From positions 3,597,001 through 3,661,000 of the forward strand of contig LR990055.1 in the NCBI GenBank assembly GCA_905147135.1: a stretch of DNA of 64,000 bases, written 5' to 3'. The number at the start of each line of letters is the position of its first letter. The first letter of the stretch is position 1. Source of the DNA: Blastobasis lacticolella. Its lineage: Eukaryota > Arthropoda > Insecta > Lepidoptera > Blastobasidae. A program made the translations under genes and the position numbers. Shown here piece after piece: positions 44,301-55,030 of this stretch. Under the pieces are notes generated by a model. The model saw only the letters and a program-made list of their open reading frames with translations, did no database searches and was not told where the DNA came from.

Positions 44301-46356
44301 GGCCCTCCGGTCGAGCAGTGCGTCGATCCGGCCGAGGTGCGCGCGCAACGCGGCCGACTTCTGCTCGTCCTTGCGCACCAGCACCAGCTTCAGCTTCGAG
44401 TACAGGTTCTCGATCAGCGACGCCACCTCTTTGTCCTGCGTGAAACGGCAGAGATGGACGAAAATAATAATCATCTTGGCGACCATGATCCAGTATCAGT
44501 AGGCTAATTGCATAACCCTTTTGCCACCATTTCTCTGATTTCAACGATTGAAATTGATACATATGACGGATTTAATAGTTTCAATTTATTGCAATGGAAC
44601 TTTGTTAGCAACCGAACCTATGAAATCGATTATACGGAATCGCAAAAGTAACAATTTCAATAATTGAAATCAGATAAATGTTGGCAGCAACGTTACGTAA
44701 TTAGCCTACAAGTAATTACAGTGGAGCGACTGACATCTGACCTCAGACACCCTAACAGGGCAACCTGACCAGATTGGATCTAGGTTACAGAATACAGATT
44801 CATTCGCCTGATTGTGCAGGTTTCATCACGATGTTTTCTCTTACCGTAAGAGCATCGGTTGGTGTTCAAGCACATGGCTGCCCTGAGGATCAAACTCGGT
44901 ACCTCTCGCTTAGGCCCCTTTCGGATACCTAGTCCCCAGCTGGGGATGGATGGCGAGAAACTTATGTGGGCAGGGCAGGGATCTCCCTCTGCGACGAGGT
45001 TACATATCAGAAGATCGATGAACGCGAGCGAGAGTGGGATCCACTCTCTTTGCCGATCCGTAGAGCCTGGCCCGCGGGCGACGCTAATGTAAGAGAATCC
45101 AGTCTGAAGTCTTATAATAATGGGACTTGAGTTATTTTTGAAGCTACAGTTATTTTTAAGAAGTCGAGTCCTAGTCCAGTTGAATCTTTTAAAGGAAAAC
45201 TAGAGTTATGACTAAAATAACTCATGACTGTGTTTTGTTAACATAACACACTAACTATAAAGCTCATGATTCAGTTCAGCTCAAAGAACTTAAAAGACTC
45301 GAAAGGACTCGACGACATAATAGTCTCGAGACATTCAAAATTACTCAAGTCTCAAATTTAGCACTTCCACTGCTAACCAAAATACCTGCTACAGCAGTGC
45401 TAGGAATCGTAGCGCGCGTACTAAACGGAGCGGCCAGGTGCGTCGTGCGCACACGCGTAGCGCCGATGTCGGACGCAATTGTTGCGTCGGCCGCAGCGAA
45501 AGTGTTAAGAAAGACAAGTCTTTCAATACACTAGGCGACGCAGACGTGCTTATACAGCCTTGATCTACCAACGTACCTGCACGAAGAGGTTGTGCCCGCC
45601 CGGCACCGACTTCATGATGTGCCTCTCGATCTTCTCGTTCTCGAGGATGGCGAGCCCGTTGTCGATCAGGATCGGCGGGTGCGTCGCCTCGAAGTTGGTG
45701 CGGAAGTCCGGCGGCGGTTTCTGCATGTCCACCGTCGTCACCTGGAAACGGTCGGGGGCGACTGTTAACCACGACTGAAAACCAGCGTCACGGCGACTGT
45801 CATGGCATATGCTGAGTGTGGCCCACATACAACAGACTAGACACAAATCTCAAATATTTCCTATTCGCTCACTCTACAGTTATTATGACTCTTACTATCC
45901 CGTTTTTTCATCCGTAGCAACGAGCTGTCAGAAAGCGAAGCGCGCAATGTTATGAACGTTCACCATGTTGCTAGAGCTCCTGATCTTACGTTGCTTTTGA
46001 AACATCGGTGTAAATGAACGGTGTAGTAGTGCACATTTATGTGAATTTCTGAATTAACGCCATGTGTCTGAGTGGAATGAAAGTGTTTTACTTTATTTTA
46101 CTTTTGTTAGAAGAGTCCTTCGTTCAACCTACAAACTTGTTTTATAATATATAGTTACTGGGTTCTTTCCTGCGGTGACCACTTTCCAACAGGTGGCCCA
46201 GTTGCCTGTCTGCCCAATCTTTTGCAACTATAATTATGTAAAAGAGGCACGTACCTTTAAACTGATGGTCTTAAGTTCAGCTAAGAGGTACAGGTCCATG
46301 AAGTATTCCTGGCAGAACAGGCACGCGCCTTTCCGTCGCCCATCGATTGTCGATGC
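35295..46356 (-). CDS. Clic: Clic, chloride intracellular channel / EXC-4 family protein (partial gene span)
   Basis: Six minus-strand coding exons: 46255..46356, 45577..45741, 44296..44435, 41685..41787, 40949..41059, 35295..35378, all with GT/AG borders and continuous phase, total about 234 residues. The insect family is about 260, so roughly 25 N-terminal residues (the exon ending before ASTIDGRR) are missing. The product has a glutathione-transferase-like fold. The N-terminal thioredoxin half holds CLFC, the redox-active site and start of the putative membrane segment; TTVDMQKPPPDFRTNF and ATHPPILIDNG are family hallmarks. The C-terminal helical half has SCPADQDIINHYKLQQ. CLIC proteins switch between soluble and membrane forms. 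Introns are long (up to 5.6 kb) and full of repeats. No intact exon 1 was found up to 64,000. Confidence 0.93.
35630..35735 (-). repeat. SINE A end joined to family C repeat
   Basis: 'CATCATCTTGACGTTAAATC' matches the distal end of SINE A; 'CGGTCCGCTTTTCTACTC' and 'CTTCACCTGGCCTTCGGCAT' match family C. Confidence 0.4.
37315..37443. mobile_element. MITE, 129 bp
   Basis: CTCAGTGGACAACTG...CAGTTGTCCACTGAG, extending to about 24-bp arms with 'TTTGACA'. Target duplication not evident. Confidence 0.6.
38070..38142 (+). repeat. SINE family B tail
   Basis: 'CCCATAACACAAGCTTCGCT', 'AGATGGCGCTGTGTGAATG' and TATTTATTTA tail as in 62218-62470. Confidence 0.55.
38866..39010. mobile_element. Possible MITE
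   Basis: Inverted ends GCCTCTGGCGAGTGAGGTC and, on the minus strand, CACCACTGGCGAGTAAAGTC, with partly complementary interiors (TTATTGGC / CCAATAGC). Confidence 0.35.
39069..39248. mobile_element. PIF/Harbinger-like MITE, second copy
   Basis: Same ends and body as 7468-7673 ('GGCCACATTAACGTTTCATA', 'CTTATCTGATC', 'GACGCCATTTTGAATTGTCA') with a 25-bp loss in the right arm. CTG precedes the left end. Confidence 0.6.
39902..40122. mobile_element. Large palindromic MITE, 221 bp
   Basis: Inverted arms of about 80 bp start GGCTAAATTAAATTTAGAAG and GGCTAAAATCAGTCGTCTAA (minus strand), then share GCGTGAGAGC, GTCAAAGTGGAAT and AATAAGGTC. Confidence 0.65.
40535..40625 (+). repeat. Dispersed repeat ('AAGAACGCGAGTTTAGTTTG' family), copy 1
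   Basis: 'GTCGCGTGTGAGTCCCGT' to 'AAGCAAATAAAAC' recurs at 59543-59622, with matching flanks before it. Confidence 0.45.
40949..41059 (-). CDS. Clic: Clic exon, C-terminal helical domain
   Basis: 37 codons from PNFRALWRYM to NHYKLQQ, acceptor tttccag, donor gtaaat; both borders lie between codons. Confidence 0.92.
41685..41787 (-). CDS. Clic: Clic exon, FLTGDTMCCFDCELMPRLQ segment
   Basis: Completes the Arg codon left open by the previous exon, then 34 codons to VDFEIP. Acceptor tttccag, donor gtatg. Contains the conserved CCFDCELMPRLQHIRVAGKY stretch. Confidence 0.93.
41930..42118 (+). repeat. 5'-truncated LINE tail
   Basis: Short remnant ('TCTGCCTGGCATTGTCGAGC'), then CCTACCCCCCTCCTT and a terminal 'AATAAAGAAAATTTGAATTTG'. 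It lies between the 41685 and 44296 Clic exons. Confidence 0.45.
42287..42392 (-). repeat. LINE 3' tail ('AAGGTGGCAAACAAGCTTAC' family)
   Basis: T-run then 'ACCACTAAGGTGGCAAACAA' and 'GGTAAGCAGTCGCCGCAGCC'; minus-strand copy of the end also seen at 43497-43568 (plus), 54160-54275 and 63034-63140. Confidence 0.55.
43046..43482. mobile_element. MITE-like insertion inside the LINE
   Basis: Removing it rejoins 'GATGCCCCTG' with 'GTATTGCAAACG', the uninterrupted form seen at 63140-63105 on the minus strand. CGATTCTGGT near the left end and ACCAGAATCG near the right end are inverted; CTG occurs at both edges. It contains a 43-bp-period direct repeat (43120-43200). Confidence 0.55.
43120..43200 (+). 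repeat. Two-copy direct repeat, 43-bp period
   Basis: GTTATTCAAATGACAGATGT and the following 18 bp occur at 43120 and again at 43163. Confidence 0.75.
43605..43830 (+). repeat. LINE C-terminus fragment 1
   Basis: Encodes disrupted 'MWNEF' and FFKMHVYRYLKGRHRIRSP-type sequence, then 'GCCGCTTCCCATCAGGTGGG' and 'AGGCAATAAAAG'. A similar fragment follows at 44085. Confidence 0.5.
44085..44279 (+). repeat. LINE C-terminus fragment 2, next to a Clic exon
   Basis: 'CGGTTCTTCAAAATGCATGT', 'GACGACGGTGGCCGCC' and 'CTAGGCAATAAAAC'. Its end lies 16 bp from the donor of the Clic exon 44296-44435. Confidence 0.5.
44296..44435 (-). CDS. Clic: Clic exon, DKEVASLIENLYSKLKLVLV segment
   Basis: 46 codons plus two bases, acceptor ttcacgcag, donor gtattg. 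More GC-rich than the flanks. A LINE tail ends 16 bp from its donor (44279). Confidence 0.92.
44712..44935 (-). repeat. SINE family A, decayed
   Basis: 'ACATCTGACCTCAGACACCC', 'CAACCTGACCAGATTGGATC', 'GCAGGTTTCATCACGATGTT' and 'GGTACCTCTCGCTTA' match 1494-1845 in order. Confidence 0.5.
44936..45576. other. Clic intronic DNA, nothing recognised
   Basis: Unique-looking; GC-richer near 45400-45500. No exon border consistent with Clic. Confidence 0.4.
45577..45741 (-). CDS. Clic: Clic exon, VTTVDMQKPPPDFRTNF segment
   Basis: 55 codons from VTTVDMQ to PGGHNLFVQ, acceptor tttccag, donor gtacgt. This is the most conserved part of the N-terminal thioredoxin-like half. Confidence 0.94.
46255..46356 (-). 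CDS. Clic: Clic exon, ASTIDGRRKGACLFCQEYF segment
   Basis: 34 codons, acceptor ttgttccag, donor gtacgtg. It carries the CxxC motif and the start of the putative transmembrane helix (MDLYLLAELKTISLK). Confidence 0.93.
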
Positions 46357-47639
46357 CTGGAACAATAGGATATAAATTCATTAGTTTGCTTGTTTGTAAT
46401 CTCTATATTGCATAAAACATTACACTAAATACACTAAAATAAATAATGTAAGGGCGAGCTTATCCCACAACGGGATTTCTTCCAGCTACTCTTCGATATG
46501 CTGAGAGGACCTTTGGTGAGCGGTGAAGGCAGTAACGAACAGTAACAGTGATAGTACGCTGTACGGACGCTACTGTCCGATCGGTTTACACCGGTGTAGT
46601 TGCTCACTTTGCTTGTTAACTTCGCTAAGCACTTGATCAATGTAAATCGGGCCTTAGACAGGAAATCGAAGACATGGTCCAACACTTTAACGTTAGATGA
46701 CACGCACTATCACAACCCAAATTGACACTAGAAATACCTGTTCGGGGGCGTTTTATGTGTAGTCTTAACAAACAAAAATAATACTTTATTACTTAAATAA
46801 TAATATTTTGGGCCGTATCGTTCAATACTTTAGAAGACGTTTATATTTCTTATTAGAGTTTGTCAGCGGTGGCTTGGACCGGTTTTATTTTACATTGTGG
46901 TGGTGAATTTTGGGCAGCCGAAATACAGATGGAAAGAACCCCCTTGAATATCCAACTCGCACTCGTCCGGTTTTTCATCATCTACAATTCTACACTATTC
47001 CATGAAATTACTGTAGCCTATTGACACCCGGAAGGCGGGCTAAACCTTCATAACTTACAAAGTAGAAAATAACAGGCACTTAGTAGCGTAAACACAGCAA
47101 TATTGTGCTCACGACGCCAGCCATCGTCCTTGCACTGAAGTACAAACAGTCATACCGTCACATAACAATGGCTGATGAATATTCATAGTCTTCTTTCGTC
47201 TCGAGCTTACCTCCGCTCAGATATATAGTTTTCTTTTAGAATATGCGAAACACGGGTATTAAAATTTATCCGCAACTTCTCAACACTTCCAATTTTATTT
47301 ACCACGTTCCTCTATTACCTAATATTTCTCTTTAGAAATGCCTTTGAATAATAATATTTTTTTATTTTAACAAGAAATACACAGTGATTAAAAGAACGGT
47401 GTTATCATTAATGCCAGGATGATGAATGTGTTTAGTAGCCGCCTTGTACGATCGAATAACTAAAAGACGACTCGTTTCGGATCCCTTCCCGCACACGGGA
47501 AACGCGATTCGGGCGAACGCTTCATCCTTATGTCGTGGATCTTCCAGCTATCCGCATGAGCTTTGGTTCAACCTTCATAATGCGTACGGCAAAGGAATGA
47601 AACACGTTATCTGCGAGTGTGTTCACTGATTATTATAAT
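46357..47639. other. Upstream or intron-1 DNA of Clic, nothing recognised
   Basis: No exon ending with the expected sequence before ASTIDGRR and no bounded repeat was found. Confidence 0.45.
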
Positions 47640-47935
47640 TTTTTTTTTTCGGCAGACAATCAGGCAAGCGGGCCACCTGATGGAAAGTGGTCACCGCCGC
47701 CTATGGACACCAGCAACACCAGGGGAGTCTAATGCGTTGCCCGCCTCTGAAGAGACCTCTAATATACCTCTTGAACGATCCCATGTCATAGTCCAAAGGA
47801 AACACTGTCTCTGCGAAAATCTGAGCGATTATAAGGTTAAGAGTGAATAGGCTGTTCCTAGCCATGTTTGCTCCATCTTCGGCCACATCGTCTAACCACC
47901 AGGTGAGATGATGGCCGAACGCCTGGCTAGTTCTT
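47640..47935 (-). repeat. Composite of two LINE 3' tails
   Basis: First part matches 52560-52740 ('GGCCACCTGATGGAAAGTGG', 'CTCTTGAACGATCCCATGTC'); from about 47830 it switches to the end family of 10160-10300 ('GAATAGGCTGTTCCTAG', 'CACCAGGTGAGATG'). Confidence 0.5.
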
Positions 47936-48774
47936 ATATAAAAAGTAACACTAATTTACAATCTACTACATAACTACATAATGAAGACGTAGATATATCA
48001 CTACATAATTATTGTTTGCTCCACGTCTATGCTAAACAGCACTTCAAACAAGAACTGATTTCGAGAGAAAGCCCTTCCCACTGACCCGGTTGGGAAGACG
48101 CATGATGCGAATTGTAAACAGTTGAATCATGCCAAGACAAAGAGCTTTCTTCAGGCGTTGTTAGCAACAACCTATTTCTTTAGTACGTAAACAACTAAAG
48201 AAACAGGTACTTAAAGTATGCATATCTATCTGACTAGGTAATACAATGTGTAACAGAAGAAGGTGTTTTATAGGAACACTATAATAATGACATATTCGTC
48301 TATCTCTTGAAAATATTAAAGAAAGATGTCTCATAACTGAGAGCACTCTTTCAAAACTGAGCACTATTAAAAACATCAACGACGACCCCTATATTCAAAA
48401 TTACTATTGCTACAGTAACTTAATAAATCATAGCAACAAATTAAAAATGTTAATCTGAGTAAATAAATATTCATCTAAATAAACCGTTAATATCCATAAA
48501 TGTGTCGAAAAACAATGCCAAAGATTTACGATATAAAACTCGATTACAAATTTATGCATTATTATTTATTTATTCGGCTTCCAATGAGCATCGCGGATTT
48601 AAACGTACCAATAGCGAACGGTCGATTAATCATAAAACCGATGATTTAGCTATGGCCAGAGGTCAAAGGGCTTCGATGCTTGATCAAAATATAAGACACA
48701 CTTTCTACTTTAACCGTTTTTAGAAAATTATAATTTCGTAATAGCTTCGAACCTTCAATCTACATAATATGGGA

Positions 48775-48890
48775 GTCTCGGCGAGTTACTATACTATTAT
48801 AACACTGCGTTCTCCAACCCGCCTACCAAGTGGAGATCGTGGGAGAGACCCTAAGTCCTGTAGTGGACTGTTATGGGCTGTGATGATGAC
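48775..48890 (+). repeat. RTE-like LINE tail fragment
   Basis: 'ACTGCGTTCTCCAACCCGCC', 'GAGACCCTAAGTCCTGTAG' and 'GGGCTGTGATGATGA'. Confidence 0.5.
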
Positions 48891-49784
48891 TATTACAACT
48901 ACACTAATTATCTACTTTTTAATTCTTTATTTTGGTTTTGTAAAATACTTATGGAGATTTTTTCAGACATACTTTCCGTACGTGTTTTTGTGTTTTTTCT
49001 TACAAACATATACATTACACATACATTATGTACATTGTTTTCAGTCTATACTAAAAATAAGTTGATCTGCCATTGATATGACAAAAAGCAGTCAATATCA
49101 ATTCCAGTCCAGTCAAATTAAGTTTAATTATAACAGTCTAACCACAGAATCGTGCTCAATATCCGTGGCTGCTGACGATATTTATTACCGTTCCGAAGCA
49201 TATTCGAATCCACCCATTGTAATCTAACCAATAGTGTTTACTATCGAAAACTCTGAAATAATATCATAAATAAATTAAATTACCTATTTGGATTTAGAAA
49301 GTTATTTTATAAAATGGGAGACTACACTCTTCCCGAGTGACATGGTACCTTAATCCTGGACCTACGTACAAATGAATGAAACGCGGTTTTGAAATGTGGC
49401 ACTATTGTACGGGAATTGAATTAAAAATGTAACCGAAATACTGCGTGGTCCACGCGGACGAATACGTTGGTAAGCTAGTTATGGTTTTTATCGAAACTTT
49501 TTATGTAATTATTGTGAGCAATAAAGAATGTATCTATTTATCTAGTCACCCAATCCACCCCACAATCGGTAAAAGAAAACCATCGGCGACACCAATATGG
49601 TCGACGGCGCGCGGGCACTTTAGTTTCCAAACGCCATGCAAATCACCGCATCGACGCCGCCATTTTCCACGCTGCGCGGGCGCCGCGTCACGGACAAACG
49701 GATAATGAAACAGCTTTTTTATTTAGAAGGATAATATTCTAAATAATAAAAAAAAACTTTTTAGTAGCTATTGTATGCAAAAAT
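48891..49784. other. Gene-free DNA with a GC-rich spot
   Basis: AT-rich except 49590-49700, a CpG-rich stretch with ATGGCGGC on the minus strand ('CGCCGCCATTTTCC' on plus). Possible promoter or alternative first exon; no support beyond composition. Confidence 0.3.
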
Positions 49785-50045
49785 AGGGGGGGAGGCCTTT
49801 GCCCAGCAGTGGGATTATTCAGGCCGATTTATATAGTTTTTAGGAGCCTAATGGTTAAGGGTACTTGTAGGCAACCTAACCTGGTGGGGTTCGAACCCCA
49901 GTGCCGTCATGTAGTGGTAAAAGTTCAAGTGTTGCAGATGAACGGACGCGACCTAGAAAAAATTGCGGGGAGCCGAGGATGCAAGGCTTAGGAGGAGGCT
50001 TATGTCCATCAGTGGACGTCTAGTGGCTGAAATGATGATGATGAA
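49785..50045 (+). repeat. RTE-like LINE ends
   Basis: 'GAGGCCTTTGCCCAGCAGTG' near 49790, a tRNA-B-box-like GGTTCGAACCCC near 49888, then a second LINE end 'GGAGGCTTATGTCCATCAGT' with TGATGATGATGA at 50033-50045. Confidence 0.5.
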
Positions 50046-52038
50046 AATGAACGACGTCTGTAGCCACTTGGGGACAGATGGGTATCGATATGTAGGTGTT
50101 CAAGAATAAATATGGTTACGTATCCTTATAAATAAACATGTACAGCAAGCGTAACGCGTAACTGTGACTTATGAACCATAGATGTGTAGGAATTTTAGTA
50201 CGCAGCAATGCAGAATGTAGCACCAAACCAACCCCTTCCACTTACGTATATGGGACTAACATTTTGGAGAAAGAATAGCTAGGACGGAGGTTCTTAATTC
50301 TTTTATTGCGGAGAAATAGCATTACAATTTGCAAGTCTATGAGATTCTGGCAAGTCCTAGAGAACACCCTAAAATAACTATTCAATAGTGACAGCAACTT
50401 ATTATATTACCTTTCAGAAAAAAAACCGTTTATATATATGCAAAAACAAAAGTAAAAGATAAAAACCGATGCGATTATCGCACTCCATTTTGCATGCACG
50501 TCGATTGCCGACATGGATAACGAACCGATAACGTAGCGAAGGGGACTGCAAAAACAGCTATTCTAATACACATAATGTATATATTTGCTTTGCATGTCAC
50601 GGTACGACGCGTCACACTGTGTAGGGTGGTCAAGCCAAATGGCACAGTGGCAACTCTGTCGGTATTCTTTATGCTGGTTACCATTCCCCACTGGAGCCCA
50701 TAACAGTTCACTGCTGGACTGGTTCTACTAGCAACCCGCTCTGGCTTCGTATGGGTGTTCTCGGGTATTCTATTATAATATGTATGTGTTATATCTACGT
50801 ACAAACCTTTCAGATAAAAAATCTCTAAATGATAGCGAAAATAGCAAGAAAATTCGTTGTGTATGATTTAGACGAATTTATTTTATACTATGAAAGGAAG
50901 TATGTTAATTGATAATTCACAAACACGGCGCACGCGCAGCCACCGCCCAATCACTTCTCATTACTAGAACATGTAAACTCGACTAAGGTTGAAGTTCGGT
51001 TGCACGTAATAAAGCAACAGAGTCGAATTTCCATTGCTAATACATTCTGACAGTTAACAGTCTCAACCTTAACGTAATTGGTGACACGCGAACTTCTGCC
51101 AAACTGTAAACTTTCTTGGCATTTTGGCGCAAATTCGAGGCGTGACCCGCCATTTTCTAAGTACATTACGTCGACCACTAAGCCGTAATGGTGGCAGCCT
51201 GGCATTAGAAACGGTGACTGGCGGCGTGATGGCGCGTGACCAACGCCGATGGACCACATGACCACTGGTGGATAGTGGTTGTGGGAGAATTTCGGAAGGA
51301 AAAGAAAAAGACAATGCGTAAAAACTCGTTCCGAATCAATCAATCACAAAGTAAGCGTCGATGTTGATAGCGGATATTAGCGATTTTGATCCGCATTCAG
51401 TGTGAAACTTTGCGAACAGTCTGCTGTCCCGCGGGATCGTGTTACCTATTTTGAATGAATACATACACACGAACATAAAGCTAACGCCTGTGTCCCATAA
51501 GTGGGGTAGGCATAATTAATGAATAGAAAAAAACTTTTTCGGGTTATAAAGTACCTACGTCACTTCACTCGGGAAGACTGTAGCTTCCTTTAAGTGAATC
51601 ATAAAGTACAGGGTAAATCATTACCGGTAAGAATACTATATTTGGATAATGGAAACATGGAAAAATGTAATTAATTCTTTATAAACTTCAAAACCATCAG
51701 AACCCAGGTGGGGTGCCAGTTGCAAGGCTGGATCATACTCGTTAAAAGGCACGCAGGTGCCAGATGACTTACATTTTAAAATAATGACGTTAAAAAACAT
51801 AAAAAACAAGTGTTCTTTACGCCGCAAAACAAAATAATGCAATTTAAACAGTAACGAGACAAATTGGGCTGTAATTCATACAGCAATGTGCTAGAGTGTT
51901 CAAAAACTATATTGCGGAAAAAACGTACATACATAATTTAGACGTTTACCAAATGGTAGCTGTTTATCAGAGCATAATACATGTTAGCGCTAGTACCTAC
52001 GCTTTTAATTTAATATTATTTATGACGTATATAATTAT
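50046..52038. other. Gene-free DNA, nothing recognised
   Basis: Several random open frames overlap on the minus strand at 50951-51343 but look non-coding. No repeat borders seen. Confidence 0.4.
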
Positions 52039-52039
52039 G

Positions 52040-52300
52040 TGACGACCTCAGTGGTTCAGTTGGTTAACATGCCGATCTGCAACGCAGAGGTCCCGGGTTC
52101 CGGTTCCTGGTCTGCCCGGCCGTTTGAATTGGAATGGTGCATTTTAATTTATGTTACGGGTCTGGATGTTGTCCGTATAATAAGCATGTATGTAAATATA
52201 TATACACATAGTTTATCAGTATTCTGGCACCCATAACACAAGCTTTCGAGGAGTTTGAGGCTAGATAACGCTGTGTGAATTGTCCAAGCATATTTATGCA
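52040..52300 (+). repeat. tRNA-derived SINE family B, diverged full-length copy
   Basis: Head 'GACCTCAGTGGTTCAGTTGG' (A-box), damaged B-box near 52096, then 'GTTACGGGTCTGGATGTT', 'CACCCATAACACAAGCTTTC' and 'ACGCTGTGTGAATTGTCCAA'. It aligns end to end with 62218-62470. Confidence 0.65.
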
Positions 52301-52559
52301 AACCACCCTGCAAATTGAGGATTAAGTCGCTTTTTGACTAGATACCTACCTTATTAATTCATGAAGTATGTGGCAAAATTGTATTAAAATAAATTAGATA
52401 ACCAAAATGTTTTGGTTCCATGTACTTAGCCTAATTGCGTCATGAAAATTACCTCAGCGGAAGGCGCGCCTTGTTGAGGGCAATTGTGTAACATATATGA
52501 ATAACTATACAATACATATAATTGTATAACGAATATAAATGCAATTAGGTATACGGGTG

Positions 52560-52930
52560 TATTAATCCGCCTTTTTTATGTAATACTGCAGACAAACAAG
52601 CATGCGGGCCACCTGATGGAAAGTGGTCACCGCCGCCCATGGACATCAGCAACACCAGGGATGCTACCAATACGTTGCCCAATACTCTAAGGAGACCTCT
52701 AATATACTTCTTGAACGATTCCATGTCATAGTCGAAAGGAAACACTGTGGCTGGGAGCTCATCCCACATCTGAATCGTACGAACGAGTAACGTTCTTTCG
52801 AATCTTCGCGTAGACACCACTATAGGGTTCACGTAATGAGGATAAGTACCCAGCCCGCGGCGGATTGTGCTATGGCCGCCTGAATCCAGTGTGCCTAAGA
52901 TATTCCAGGTAATATCTATCTGCATATCGG
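52560..52930 (-). pseudogene. LINE reverse transcriptase C-terminus and 3' tail
   Basis: The minus strand encodes RTIQMWDELPATVFPFDYDM and ESFKKYIRGLL, then a diverged end. It is 5'-truncated near 52930; the T-run at 52570-52576 is the poly-A. It supplies the coding context of the 'GGCCACCTGATGG' tails elsewhere. Confidence 0.65.
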
Positions 52931-54159
52931 CTACAACTAATTGTGCTACGTAAGCCCCAGGGCTACGTGGGGAATAGATGCCTAACCTGTCGGTATCAGG
53001 AAAGACGCGGACCGCGGAGGCCCAGGAAGCGAAGGAGTGACATCTCTAGAGTCGGATGCGAAAGCTAACGTCGTGAGGACGCTAAAGACTGGGCGATTAA
53101 CTTCGTTCAAATAATCCATCTGTTCCAGAAAGAATTTAAAATTTCTAAGAGGAGTTACCTGACCCTCTCTTATGTGGCTGCTCACGATAAGGGTCACCGG
53201 GTCAAGTGTGTATGGCCAACGGTTGTGTAAAGATTATATGATCCCAAAAACATCTCATGTAAAAAAGATTGCCTCACGAGAAGACTCAAAAGCCAAGGCT
53301 CTTACTCTACAAAGACAACTCTATATAGCCTACATTTTGGTCTGAAAGTACCTGTTATAAAAAATATAGGTATAGGTAGATAGGTATAGGTCATAGAGCT
53401 AGACAATTGAATATTTGTGATTAATATGTGTGCTATCATCTAACACATTTATACATCTAATCCTGAAAATCTGTGTTTTCTACGATATGTGGTACGAGAG
53501 TGAAAATTCGACAAAACGCTTTCAGAAGAGGTACAAGTAGACTCTGGTAGTGAGTGTCCACTATTTTTTTTCAGCTCTTCTTAGCGATATCATAGATACA
53601 ATAATTACGATACAATACGACAATACACTTGTTGTGCTGTATGTACAGTAATAATAAAAATAAACGTTGCACAAGAGCAAGTGTCAACGGACAACCGGAT
53701 CAGGCCGGTTCAGGTTGCTATTATCCATTAATTAACATATCAATTACATAATTTCATTCATTAAACTGTTTACAATGTTTGCCTCAATATCTGGGTCGGA
53801 CATTTCTGTTATTAGTCATTTTATTTCATCTATCGTACATGGCTGATATAATTAGGAGGAGTGTACCCCGAGCGTAGTACGTACGTACGAGCGAGCGTAC
53901 GTAACGTTTGAGCGGTCCATACAGACGTAGCTTGATCATATTTTCAATGTGATGCTACCAAAGTAATGAAGTTTTTAGACGTTATCGAGAAACCAATATA
54001 TTATGTTTGTGTTTTGTCTGATATTCCCTAAAATATATCGTTTAGTTCGTTAAAGTGGCTTAAGTAAGGCCTCTAAGATTATCATACAAATTTAAAACTC
54101 TTGTTAAATCAAAGTTTAACTTTTAAACGACATATTTCAACGAAAATTTGACAAAGCCC
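52931..54159. other. Gene-free DNA, nothing recognised
   Basis: Contains a CGTACGTACG-rich palindromic patch (53878-53905); no exon or bounded repeat. Confidence 0.4.
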
Positions 54160-54275
54160 AAGCATAGATACCACCAAGGTGGCAAACAAGCTTACAGTCT
54201 GCCCGATGGTAAGCAGTCACTGCATCCTATGGACGTTTACCGTTACCAGGGGCGTCACCTACTCGTTGCTTGTAA
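54160..54275 (-). repeat. LINE 3' tail ('AAGGTGGCAAACAAGCTTAC' family)
   Basis: 'ACCAAGGTGGCAAACAAGCT', 'GGTAAGCAGTCACTGCATCC' and 'CGTTACCAGGGGCGTCAC'. Confidence 0.5.
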
Positions 54276-54539
54276 ACAGTTAAGAGTAGCTGATGATGTC
54301 CTAAAAATTACGTCCCAAACGACAAATTATATCCCAAACGACTCGTAAAGGTAATTATTATAATATTCGTGCAAAACAATTACTACCAGCGACAATTTCT
54401 AAACCGGCAATCAGACACGAGCAGCTATCTAATTAGGCACTCCAAGCGTGATGGGTCGGTAGCCAGATAACGCTGTAGCCAATATAAATATGCATAGAGC
54501 ACTTCACACTTAGTTTACAAAACAATTTCGACATACGAC

Positions 54540-55030
54540 ATTAAGTGCGCGCCGTAAAAAGTACTTTTAAACGGGCGGGACGGAAAAAAAGTCTTGTACA
54601 GAACGCGCGAGCGGTAACAAGGCGCAGCGGTGCGGAGCGGGGCGTAATGAAGACGGGCCGAGCACACAACAAATCACCAGATGCCAAATTACTGCATTCT
54701 ATAACGTTCGCACGAGGACTCCTGCGGGCGGCGAGCCGTGGCAAACAAACAGCCGAGTCAACGACACCACCCGAACATACGCACACTTTCGGTTTCGAGA
54801 AATCGAAAGCGGCGCGCGCGCATCTCGGCGGGCGGCGGCGGCGCGGGCAGCCATTTTAGCCTGCGAAAAAAGCAGATAATCCGTCACGGCGCGCGGCCAG
54901 CGGCCACGGCAGCCGCCGATTTGTCAAATGCGGTGGAGTGCAGCGCGCCGCCGGAACCGGCGGGCTGCCTCCGGCGCCGGCGCCGATCGCGGCGCGTTCG
55001 ATGCGGATGACTTCTCATTGCGCTGCTTTA
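54540..55030. promoter_or_regulatory. CpG-dense block, candidate promoter
   Basis: Strikingly rich in CG dinucleotides (runs such as GGCGCGCGCGC and CGGCGCCGGCGCCG) in otherwise AT-rich DNA. Overlapping frames on both strands here are a composition effect. It could be a promoter or first exon of Clic (minus) or of an unseen gene; no start site can be assigned. Confidence 0.35.

Noticed and set aside
50951..51343. 130-codon minus-strand frame
   Set aside because: No recognisable domain, overlapping frames of similar length, no splice context.
54545..54859. Arg/Ala-rich 104-codon frame and its opposite-strand partners
   Set aside because: Several frames are open on both strands because of the high GC content; none has a recognisable domain.
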